Shown piece after piece: positions 9,398-16,791 of a stretch of DNA of 64,000 bases (within the stretch, counting starts at the first letter, position 1; each line of letters starts with the position of its first letter). The notes below the pieces were generated by a model. The model made no database searches, had not been told where the DNA came from, and worked only from the letters and a program-made list of their open reading frames with translations. Both the position numbers and the translations under genes were made by a program. The DNA is from Sphingosinicella xenopeptidilytica. GTDB taxonomy: Bacteria > Pseudomonadota > Alphaproteobacteria > Sphingomonadales > Sphingomonadaceae. Location: NCBI RefSeq assembly GCF_042676985.1, contig NZ_JBHTIK010000008.1, forward strand, positions 186,001-250,000, in the 5' to 3' direction.

Positions 9398-9404
9398 TCA
9401 GATT

Positions 9405-10334
9405 CTAGATATCTCCCAGCCCGCCTTCCTCAACATCGTCGCGGCCAATCATCACGAACTGGTCGAGAAGCCAGGAGGCGGCGGGGCCGGGCGGGGCATC
9501 CCGGCGCCAGACGCCCGCGAAGCGGTAGATGCCGCCCGGATGGTCGGGCATGGCAAGACGGACCAGTGTGCCCGCGATCAGGTCGGGTTCGATCAGCGGC
9601 AGAGGCATGTTGCCCCAGCCGATGCCCTCGCGCAGCAGTGCATGTTTGGCGCCGAGATCGGCGAGTCGCCATGTCTTGGGGCTCATCACCGAATAGTCCC
9701 GGCCTTCGGTGAAACGCGAGCGGTCGGTGAGGACGAGCTGCGTATACTCGCGGCCCGCGCCCGGCGGGATGCGTTCCATGCGGCCGAGCGGATGGTCGGG
9801 GGCGGCGACGGGCACCATCGGTACCGATCCCGCCGAAATGCACTCCACACCCTCGATCCCCGCGGCGAGCGGACCGGATATGCCGATCGCCGCCTTGCGA
9901 TCGAGCACCATCGCGGTGATCGCGCCGAGCGCCTCGACATGGAGTTTGAGCTGCACGGTCGGGAATTCAGTGGCGAAGGCTCTCAGCACCCGGCCGACGC
10001 GTTCCGGCGGCAGCATCACGTCGATGGCGAGATCGACCTCTGCCTCCAACCCTTCCAGAAGCCCCTTCACGGTGGCGCGCAGGCCGTCGATGCCCTGCGA
10101 CACGGCGCGGACCTCGGCGAGCACGGCGCGACCCGCGACCGTCAGCTTCGGCTTCCGTGTACCCTCACGCTCGAACAGGGTGAGGCCGAGCTGCGTCTCA
10201 AGGTTCGCGATCCCATAGCTGATGACGGACACGGCACGGTTCAGTCTGCGTCCGGCCGCAGCGAAACTGCCGGTGTCGACAATGGCGAGGAAGATGCGGA
10301 GCTGATCGAACGTCGGCGTTCCGGGAGTGCTCAC
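9405..10334 (-). CDS. LysR-family transcriptional regulator of the hydrolase/amidohydrolase cluster
   Basis: A 309-residue LysR regulator. The winged helix-turn-helix lies in residues 8-66 (FDQLRIFLAIVDTGSFAAAGRRL and VSYGIANLETQLGLTLFERE); the remainder is the periplasmic-binding-like effector domain. It starts at GTG with AAGGA 9 bases upstream. The gene converges on the MFS gene and is divergent from pirin. The 19-bp motif at 10337-10355 overlaps its own ribosome site and recurs upstream of the hydrolase operon, so it probably controls itself and that operon. Confidence 0.92.
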   Translation of the reverse strand: MSTPGTPTFDQLRIFLAIVDTGSFAAAGRRLNRAVSVISYGIANLETQLGLTLFEREGTRKPKLTVAGRAVLAEVRAVSQGIDGLRATVKGLLEGLEAEVDLAIDVMLPPERVGRVLRAFATEFPTVQLKLHVEALGAITAMVLDRKAAIGISGPLAAGIEGVECISAGSVPMVPVAAPDHPLGRMERIPPGAGREYTQLVLTDRSRFTEGRDYSVMSPKTWRLADLGAKHALLREGIGWGNMPLPLIEPDLIAGTLVRLAMPDHPGGIYRFAGVWRRDAPPGPAASWLLDQFVMIGRDDVEEGGLGDI

Positions 10335-10336
10335 TA

Positions 10337-10355
10337 TTCAAGTCCTTCGAACGTT
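10337..10355 (+). promoter_or_regulatory. Candidate LysR-binding motif, copy 2 (autoregulatory)
   Basis: TTCAAGTCCTTCGAACGTT matches 15 of 19 positions of the site at 4763-4781. It covers the AAGGA ribosome site of the LysR gene and lies about 100 bases upstream of the pirin start, so one occupied site could affect both genes. Role inferred from repetition and position only. Confidence 0.5.
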
Positions 10356-10454
10356 TCATGCAGATTTATCCGTCTGAGCAGGAAAGCTTGCAATCCCTAA
10401 ATACAGTTCGTGAGGAGACGGCGGCAGGACCGCCGCTTGATAAGGAGATATCCG

Positions 10455-11153
10455 ATGATCGAACTCAGGCCCTTTGAAAGCCTCGGCGGCGCAAACCACG
10501 GCTGGCTGGACGCCAAGCACCACTTCTCGTTCGCCGGCTATCACGACCCGAAGCGGATGCAGTGGGGCAACCTTCGCGTGTGGAACGACGACACGATCGC
10601 GCCCCACACCGGGTTTCCGCCGCACCCGCACCGCGACATGGAAATCATCACCTATGTCCGCGAGGGCGCGATCACGCACGAGGACAATCTCGGCAACCGT
10701 GGCCGCACCGAGGCGGGCGACGTGCAGGTGATGTCGGCGGGCACAGGCATCCGCCATTCGGAATATAATCTGGAGGACGTGACGACGCGCATCTTCCAGA
10801 TCTGGATCCTGCCGACCCGGAGCGGCGAGCAGCCGAGCTGGGGTTCGCGGCCCTTTCCGAAGGGCGATCGTTCGGGCCATTTCGTCACGCTGGCGTCGGG
10901 CTTCGACAACGACAACGACGCGCTTTCGATCCGCACCGATGCGCGGGTGGTGGGTGCGACGCTGAAGGCGGGCGAGACGGCGGACTATCCGCTCGGGAAA
11001 GATCGCAAGGCCTATCTCGTCCCTGCGACGGGTACAGTGCAGGTCGGTGATGTTCGCATTGCGGCACGTGACGGTGCCGCGATCAGCGACATGGATGTTC
11101 TGCGTATCACCGCGATTGAAGACAGCGAGATCGTGCTCGTGGATGCGGCTTAG
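10455..11153 (+). CDS. Pirin family protein (YhhW-like)
   Basis: A 232-residue bicupin. The four pirin metal ligands are visible at the usual places: His57 and His59 in FPPHPHRDMEIITYV, His101 and Glu103 in GTGIRHSEYN. Some bacterial pirins oxidise quercetin, others bind metabolic enzymes, so the function here is not fixed. The start is well supported by AAGGAGA 6 bases upstream. It is divergent from the LysR gene and followed directly by a strong terminator. Confidence 0.93.
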   Translation: MIELRPFESLGGANHGWLDAKHHFSFAGYHDPKRMQWGNLRVWNDDTIAPHTGFPPHPHRDMEIITYVREGAITHEDNLGNRGRTEAGDVQVMSAGTGIRHSEYNLEDVTTRIFQIWILPTRSGEQPSWGSRPFPKGDRSGHFVTLASGFDNDNDALSIRTDARVVGATLKAGETADYPLGKDRKAYLVPATGTVQVGDVRIAARDGAAISDMDVLRITAIEDSEIVLVDAA

Positions 11154-11165
11154 ACAAGCAGAAAG

Positions 11166-11206
11166 ATTGCCGTTCGCACCCGCCGAGTGCGAACGGCAAT
11201 TGTTTT
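11166..11206 (+). terminator. Rho-independent terminator after pirin
   Basis: A perfect 14-bp stem (11166-11179 with 11187-11200), 7-base loop, then TGTTTT. It closes the pirin transcript 12 bases after its stop codon. The following stretch to 11394 shows no gene. Confidence 0.85.
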
Positions 11207-11394
11207 GAGCGACCCGAGGCATGTGCGAATTTACTGTTCGGCTGAGTAAGGCCTGCTTCCCCGTTTGACCAGTTGCCCGGTCAGGGCGCGTTCGATATCT
11301 TACAGAAATCCATGCCGTTGATGCCGCCATCCGCTTTGTTCGTGATCGAGGTTTCAAGCGACCTCAGGGCTACCGATTCCGGGCAGATTCCCAG

Positions 11395-12924
11395 ATGAGG
11401 CTGTCGAAAATATCCATGCTGCCGGTTCTGGCAAGGTGGCAGCGTGGATGGAGGAAAGCTGCGGTAAGGCGTTGCCGATTCGCGTTGCCGATCGCCATGA
11501 CGCTCGCTTCATGTGCGATCTACGGCACGTCCGTTGCCGGCTGGGCAAACGGCTCGCTCGAAGAGGCTGGTGCCGTATCAACGACACACCCGGGACGCCT
11601 CATCTATGAAACCAATTGCGCGGGGTGTCATGGCAGGGCTCTCGAGGGCGCGTCGGCAACGGCGCTTGTAAAGAGTGAATGGTCCTACGGACGCAGCCGC
11701 TTTGCGATTGGAAACAATATCCGAAACGGCATTCCGTCAGCGGGGATGCCCGCTTGGGGTGATATCCTGACAGAGGATGAGCAGAACAGCCTCGTGGAGT
11801 ATATTCTCCAGACGCAGGCTGCCAAGCCGCTTCCTCCCAAAGCCCTGCCGAACACGATCCAAACAGAGGACTATCGACTGAAAGTCGATGTCATCGTCGA
11901 TCCGCAGCTGAGCGCGCCTTGGGGTATCGCTTTCATCGACGCGCGCCGGGCACTGATAACGGATAGATCGGGAAAGCTCTTCTGGATGATCGACGGCGCT
12001 ATCGACCCCAATCCGATCGTCGGCTTCCCTCCTGTCGATCGAGCGACGTCGACCGGCGGTCTGTTCGATGTCGAGATCGATCCGGACTATGAAAAAAACG
12101 GCTGGGTCTATCTGGCCTTCGCGCATTCGGAGCGCGCGACGGATGCCAAGAGTCCCGGCATGACGCGCGTCATTCGTGGTCAGATTGAAGGACACGAATG
12201 GAAGAGGACACAATCCCTGTTTCGTGTGCCCGACTCCATGCATCTTCCCGGCAGTCGCCACTGGGGTGGACGGATGCTCTTCGACAGGTCCGGCAGTCTC
12301 TATTTCAGCATCGGCGACATGAGTGCGCCGAAGGATTCGCAAGATCTTTCAAAGCCGAGCGGCAAGCTGTTTCGCATCCGCCCCGACGGCACTGCGGCGC
12401 CTGGTAATTCCTTTGCGTCCGCGGATCCTATCCGCGGAGTCATCTTCTCTTATGGAAACCGCAACATCCAGGGGCTCGCCCAGCATCCGGCAACGGGCGC
12501 GATCTGGAGCAGCGAGCACGGGCCACATGGGGGAGACGAGCTCAACATCCTCAGGGCCGGCGCCAACTATGGCTGGCCCATCGCAACCTACGGCGTCGAC
12601 TACGACGGCAGCACGATCAGTGAGTTCACGGAAAAGGCAGGGGTTGAGAAGCCCGTCCGCCACTGGACGCCTGCTCCCGGCATCAGTTCCCTCGACTTTT
12701 GCGGCGGGTGTCTTTTCCCGAAATGGCAGAACAATCTGTTTATCGGCTCGCTTTCACATGAGACGTTGTTTCGGTTCGTGGTCGATGGTGAACGGATCAC
12801 GCGCGAAGAAATCATCCTCAAAGGCTACGGACGCATTCGCGAAGTAAAATTCGGGCCTGACGGTTCGCTCTATCTCGCGTTGAACAACCCCGGCGCGATC
12901 GTGCGCCTGACACCCATGTTGTGA
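11395..12924 (+). CDS. PQQ-dependent aldose-type sugar dehydrogenase with N-terminal cytochrome c domain
   Basis: A 509-residue periplasmic protein. A basic N-region and hydrophobic stretch (about 29-50) act as export signal. A cytochrome c domain follows with Cys75-x2-Cys78-His79 (NCAGCHG) and a candidate Met ligand in GMPAWGDIL. From about 130 comes the GSDH/Asd six-bladed propeller (APWGIAFIDARRALITDRSGKL, LPGSRHWGGRMLF, GNRNIQGLAQHP, SEHGPHGGDELNIL). The usual reaction is oxidation of a sugar or alcohol with electrons passed to the attached haem. The start is uncertain: no clear ribosome site precedes the first ATG. It stands alone, without obvious operon partners. Confidence 0.85.
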   Translation: MRLSKISMLPVLARWQRGWRKAAVRRCRFALPIAMTLASCAIYGTSVAGWANGSLEEAGAVSTTHPGRLIYETNCAGCHGRALEGASATALVKSEWSYGRSRFAIGNNIRNGIPSAGMPAWGDILTEDEQNSLVEYILQTQAAKPLPPKALPNTIQTEDYRLKVDVIVDPQLSAPWGIAFIDARRALITDRSGKLFWMIDGAIDPNPIVGFPPVDRATSTGGLFDVEIDPDYEKNGWVYLAFAHSERATDAKSPGMTRVIRGQIEGHEWKRTQSLFRVPDSMHLPGSRHWGGRMLFDRSGSLYFSIGDMSAPKDSQDLSKPSGKLFRIRPDGTAAPGNSFASADPIRGVIFSYGNRNIQGLAQHPATGAIWSSEHGPHGGDELNILRAGANYGWPIATYGVDYDGSTISEFTEKAGVEKPVRHWTPAPGISSLDFCGGCLFPKWQNNLFIGSLSHETLFRFVVDGERITREEIILKGYGRIREVKFGPDGSLYLALNNPGAIVRLTPML

Positions 12925-13290
12925 TTTTGGACGGTAATTTTCGGACAGCCCGTGGTGACGGCGCGGACGGCGCTCTGATTGGCGATTGATTTGTGGGCTT
13001 TGCGCCGCCAAGCTGGTCGTTTCTGAAGAAATCCAGAAAAGAGCATGGGCTATGGGCGAGTTAATGCCTGGGCCGTGCAGAACACGGAAAACACCTTCAA
13101 GAACGAGGAGCGCGGTCAGCCGATCAGAGTAAGGTATTCGACGGGCTTGTACCTTAGATCGATCAGTATCGTGAGCGGGAGTATTTCGTCTCCCGAAGTT
13201 CAATTTTCTTTCGCTTCGGCTCGCCGCGTTGCATGTGGCGATTTTGCAGCAATGCCCTTGGAACAGAGGCATAGCCACTAGAGGACGCCG
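12925..13290. other. Gene-free stretch between convergent genes
   Basis: About 365 bases between the sugar dehydrogenase and the leftward RraA gene. The open stretches in it have no recognisable motif, ribosome site or codon bias. A weak hairpin (CGGGAG/CTCCCG, 13176-13195) is followed on the plus strand by an AT-rich run, which could help end the dehydrogenase transcript. I see nothing else in it. Confidence 0.5.
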
Positions 13291-13959
13291 TCATCTGACG
13301 AACAGCTTTGCCACAACCAGCTTCGTGGCACCGGAGATTGTTCCCAGAGGGCGTGCCTGGCTCACTCCCGGAAGCATTTCGCGTTCCACGGATTGCATCT
13401 CGATCGCTCGTTCGATGTCGGCCTCGGCCTCATCCGGAGGCAGGACGACCACGCCGCCTTCGTCCGCGATCACGAGATCGCCCGGCATCACCACGGCACC
13501 CGCCACGCTGACCGGAACATTCATGGCGCCACCAATGCCTTGTACGCGCGTAGTGATGCTGCTGATGCCGCTTGCCCACACGGGCAGTCCGCACGCCCTG
13601 ATTTCGTGAGGGTCGGCGCACGGGCCATCGACGATAACGCCAGCGATCCCGGCACGGGCAAGGCAGAGCGCGACGCCTCCGCCAAGACATGCATGATGCC
13701 TGTCTCCCAGCCTGTCGATCACCAGTATCTGGCCAGGACCGACAAGCCCTGCCGCATGATGCAGCAACGTGGAATCGGCGGCCGGAAGGCACAATGTAAC
13801 GGCGGTTCCGGCAACGCGGCCGACGGGGACGATGGGCCGTATCACGGGGGCAGGAAAACCGCGGAGGCGAAAGTGCCCGATGGTTGCAGGTTCCGCGAGG
13901 ACGGCCCGGTCGAGGAGTGACTGAGGCAGTGGTTCCGGTTGCGGACGAATATCGAACAT
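13291..13959 (-). CDS. RraA / HMG-aldolase-like family protein 1 (altered active site)
   Basis: A 222-residue member of the RraA/class II 4-hydroxy-4-methyl-2-oxoglutarate aldolase family. The core reads AGVIVDGPCADPHEI and VMPGDLVIADEGGVVVLP. The metal-binding Asp (Asp116) is kept, but the Arg expected just before it (the R-D pair that binds pyruvate) is Ala115. The ATG has AGAGGA 7 bases before it; open frame further upstream overlaps the nitrilase gene and is not used. It lies 16 bases after the nitrilase stop, so the two form an operon. The activity may be non-canonical or lost. Confidence 0.83.
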   Translation of the reverse strand: MFDIRPQPEPLPQSLLDRAVLAEPATIGHFRLRGFPAPVIRPIVPVGRVAGTAVTLCLPAADSTLLHHAAGLVGPGQILVIDRLGDRHHACLGGGVALCLARAGIAGVIVDGPCADPHEIRACGLPVWASGISSITTRVQGIGGAMNVPVSVAGAVVMPGDLVIADEGGVVVLPPDEAEADIERAIEMQSVEREMLPGVSQARPLGTISGATKLVVAKLFVR

Positions 13960-13975
13960 TCCGATTTCCTCTTGC

Positions 13976-14782
13976 TCAGACGAGAACGCGATTCTGGCGG
14001 ACCGGAAGCCGGGTGCGGACCTGTTCCATATACCGCGAATCCAGCCGTGTGCTGACGAAGCCAGGGCCGTTCGAAACCTGGGCGACAACGAGTCCCCATG
14101 GATCCACGATCATCGAGTGGCCAAAATTCATGTATTTGCCGTTGTCGAATGTGCCGACCTGGCCGGGTGCGGCAACATAGCACTGTGTTTCGATCGCGCG
14201 GGCGCGCAGCAAAATCTCCCAGTGATCCGCGCCGGTCTGGAACGTAAAGGCCGAAGGGACCACGATCAGGTCCGCCTCAAGGTCGGCGAGACGACGGAAC
14301 AGTTCAGCGAAGCGAAGATCGAAGCAGATCGCAAGGCCGACGCGCACGCCCTCGATGACGACGACGACGATATCGCTTCCGGCGGCGATCGTGGCCGATT
14401 CCTTCAACTCGGTGCCGTCGGGCAGCGTAGCGTCGAAACGATGGATCTTGCTGTACCGGCCAAGGAGGGTTCCGTCGCGCGAAAACACGGCCGATGTGTT
14501 GTAGCAGGCCCCGTCTCGCAGTTCGACTGAACTGCCGGCGTGGATATTGACCTGCAATCGTGCGGCAAGCGCGCTCATCGCCTGATGATATCCGCCCTCG
14601 AGAACCGGTTGCGCGCTGTTCCGCAGCTTGTCGGCAGATCCCGAAATGAACGCGCTCATTTCCGGCAGGATGACCAAGTCTGGACGGTCCTCCTGCACTG
14701 CTGCTTCGACGAGTGCGACAATATTGTCGATATTCGCTGCCTGATCGTCGGAAGAGTTGAGCTGTATTACGGAAAATTTCAT
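13976..14782 (-). CDS. Carbon-nitrogen hydrolase (nitrilase superfamily)
   Basis: A 268-residue cytosolic hydrolase with the full Glu-Lys-Cys triad: Glu41 in LVILPEMSAF, Lys112 in RYSKIHRFD and Cys153 in LAICFDLRF. Length and spacing are normal for the amidase/omega-amidase-like branch, which usually cleaves an amide to acid and ammonia. It is the first gene of a two-gene leftward unit with RraA 1 and is divergent from RraA 2, from which it is separated by about 215 bases of likely regulatory DNA. Confidence 0.92.
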   Translation of the reverse strand: MKFSVIQLNSSDDQAANIDNIVALVEAAVQEDRPDLVILPEMSAFISGSADKLRNSAQPVLEGGYHQAMSALAARLQVNIHAGSSVELRDGACYNTSAVFSRDGTLLGRYSKIHRFDATLPDGTELKESATIAAGSDIVVVVIEGVRVGLAICFDLRFAELFRRLADLEADLIVVPSAFTFQTGADHWEILLRARAIETQCYVAAPGQVGTFDNGKYMNFGHSMIVDPWGLVVAQVSNGPGFVSTRLDSRYMEQVRTRLPVRQNRVLV

Positions 14783-14864
14783 GGATTCGACGCCCTCGAT
14801 AATATCGACATTAGCTAGCGGGACGTGGGTTCAGGGGTCCAATGTGGAATTTCTATAGCGTGCA

Positions 14865-14904
14865 ATAAGCGTCTGGAATGCAGGGGCGTTGGCCCCATAA
14901 GCGT
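14865..14904. promoter_or_regulatory. Direct repeats around a small dyad between divergent nitrilase and RraA genes
   Basis: ATAAGCGT occurs at 14865-14872 and again at 14897-14904, 32 bases apart. Between them lies a GGGGC/GCCCC dyad (14883-14896). The arrangement suits binding by the cluster's LysR regulator at the divergent promoter. This is inference; no consensus for that regulator is known to me. Confidence 0.35.
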
Positions 14905-14997
14905 TGATTATGCGCCGGTATCGCGAGAATTGATTGGGAGTCTCGGGTGCCAGTCGGTCTAATGGCACGCTCATTTCCTTTGAGGGGAGGAACCGGA

Positions 14998-15669
14998 ATG
15001 TACGTCGTCAACCCGATGCCCGCGCAAATTTCTGACCACCTGCTCAGCCAGCTTCTGGAAACAGATACGGGAACGATCGGCCATTTTCTTGATTCGGGTT
15101 TCATGGATGTCGGTGTAAGCGCGAAGATGCCGGGTGCGCGTATCGCTGGTACTGCAGTGACCGTTAGGGTCACGGTCCCTGATTCCGTTATCGGCCACTA
15201 TGCCCTGAAATTCGTCCGGCCCGGCGACATTCTGGTCATCGAACGTGGCCGGGATCGCGAGACGGCCTGCTGGGGTGGCACGACATCCGTTGGTGGCGTG
15301 AAGGCCGGGCTTGCGGGCCTTATCATGGATGGTGCCGGAAATGACATTTCGCAGGCCAATGCCGCCGGCCTGCCGATCTGGTGCCGCGGCGTCACGCCGA
15401 TCACGACGAAATATCGCGGGCTTGGCGGCGAGATCAATGTGCCGATCTCGTGCGGGGGCGTGGCCGTCAATCCGGGCGACGCCATCCTTGCGGACGAGAA
15501 CGGGGTTCTCGTGATCCGCCCATCGGACCTGCCGCAGGTGATCGGCGACGCGCTTGCGTTCCGGCGGAAGGAGGAGGAGCTACTGTCGGCCCTCGCCGAA
15601 AATCCGTCGCTGTGCTACCCGGACATCACGGGGGCGAGCGCGATCGTGGGAGCGAAGCTCAAAGTGTAG
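14998..15669 (+). CDS. RraA / HMG-aldolase-like family protein 2 (altered active site)
   Basis: A 223-residue paralogue of the RraA protein encoded divergently at 13291-13959. The two align without gaps through the core: both have ATIGHF or GTIGHF at 25-30, RVAGTAVT or RIAGTAVT, and a DG at 111-112. Here the motif is IMDGAGNDISQ: Asp116 is kept but the preceding Arg is Asn115. A strong GAGGGGAGGA ribosome site precedes the ATG. It leads a unit with LysR, TonB receptor and MFS genes. Aldolase or decarboxylase chemistry on a pyruvate-like substrate is the family norm; the actual substrate is unknown. Confidence 0.84.
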   Translation: MYVVNPMPAQISDHLLSQLLETDTGTIGHFLDSGFMDVGVSAKMPGARIAGTAVTVRVTVPDSVIGHYALKFVRPGDILVIERGRDRETACWGGTTSVGGVKAGLAGLIMDGAGNDISQANAAGLPIWCRGVTPITTKYRGLGGEINVPISCGGVAVNPGDAILADENGVLVIRPSDLPQVIGDALAFRRKEEELLSALAENPSLCYPDITGASAIVGAKLKV

Positions 15670-15698
15670 ATAGGCGGTCGTGAGAGGGTCGGTGTACG

Positions 15699-16679
15699 AT
15701 GAACACGAGATTTCTCGAAACACTGGTCTGGCTCACCCGACTGCGCAGTTTCAGCCGAACGGCGGAAAAGCTCAATACGACTCAGCCTGCGGTTTCCAAC
15801 AGGATCAACAAGCTTGAGGAACTGCTGGGCGTAAAACTCTACGACCGCAGCGCCCGCCAGTTTGAACTGACTCCGGCGGGGAGGCGGATCATCCGCCTTG
15901 CGGAGCAGATCGTCGATCTTTCCGGCGAGTTGCGTGAAGCGTCCATCAGCGACGAGGCGATTGATGCTAAACTTCGTGTCGGTGTGATCGAAATCGTCAC
16001 CATGTCTTGGTTGCCGGATCTCGTCGACATGGTGGGCGAGAGCTTTCCGAAAGCCGTTCTCGAAATTGGAACCGGAACGACGGGGCAGCTTCTGCAGCAA
16101 CTGCGTCAGGACGAGATGGATCTGGTGATTATCGTCGGTCCTGTGAACGAACCTCACACTTTGTCGATTCCTATCTGCAACGTCGCGCTGGAATGGCTCG
16201 CGGCCCCTGGAAAATACGATTGCACGCGAGAGATCGACGTTGTTGACCTCTCGCGTATGCCGGTGGTTCTGAACGGGCCCGGCAGCTCGGGTTACGATAT
16301 GCTGATCGAATATTTTCGAGGGTATGGAATTCACAATGTGCCCTCGCACGATCGGAAGCTGGTGATCGATTGTATTTATTCCCTCGGGACGGCGATGCAG
16401 GTCGTTCGCACGGGGCTCGGCATTATGGCCCTGCCGGTTTTCCTTTTCAATGAAGATCTGCGTGAGGGACGCGTGGCCTGTATGCCCGTTCGGCAGCGCC
16501 CACCGAACTTCACGATCACGGCGTGCTGCAAGGAGCCGGTTGCGAACCGGCTCATACATCGTGTCATCGATATGGCGAACGCCGCCGCCGCTGCTTGCGC
16601 GCTGCGCTACGATCCCTCGCAATTTTGGCTGGATCAGCGCGCAAACCAGCGCATCAATTTTGATGATGGTGCGCAATAA
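15699..16679 (+). CDS. LysR-family transcriptional regulator of the RraA/TonB cluster
   Basis: A 326-residue LysR protein. The helix-turn-helix is in the first 65 residues (FLETLVWLTRLRSFSRTAEKL and PAVSNRINKLEELLGVKLYDRS), followed by an effector domain (KLRVGVIEIVTMSWLPDLVDM, VRTGLGIMALPVFLF). It starts 29 bases after the RraA 2 stop and is followed by the TonB receptor, so it most likely regulates the divergent RraA/nitrilase promoters. Unlike most LysR genes it lies within the unit it would control and is not divergent from it. Confidence 0.92.
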   Translation: MNTRFLETLVWLTRLRSFSRTAEKLNTTQPAVSNRINKLEELLGVKLYDRSARQFELTPAGRRIIRLAEQIVDLSGELREASISDEAIDAKLRVGVIEIVTMSWLPDLVDMVGESFPKAVLEIGTGTTGQLLQQLRQDEMDLVIIVGPVNEPHTLSIPICNVALEWLAAPGKYDCTREIDVVDLSRMPVVLNGPGSSGYDMLIEYFRGYGIHNVPSHDRKLVIDCIYSLGTAMQVVRTGLGIMALPVFLFNEDLREGRVACMPVRQRPPNFTITACCKEPVANRLIHRVIDMANAAAAACALRYDPSQFWLDQRANQRINFDDGAQ

Positions 16680-16791
16680 TAACATCCCATTGGACCCGGT
16701 CTGTGTTGTGCCCTACGCCCGATAGATCAAAAAAATCATGATCTCTCCCCGCCTGCAAAAAGGTGGGGAGACAGGGCTGAGGGGGATACCG

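Noticed and set aside
12754..13278. Minus-strand open frame overlapping the end of the sugar dehydrogenase
   Set aside because: No recognisable motif and overlaps a sure gene by about 170 bases; treated as non-coding.
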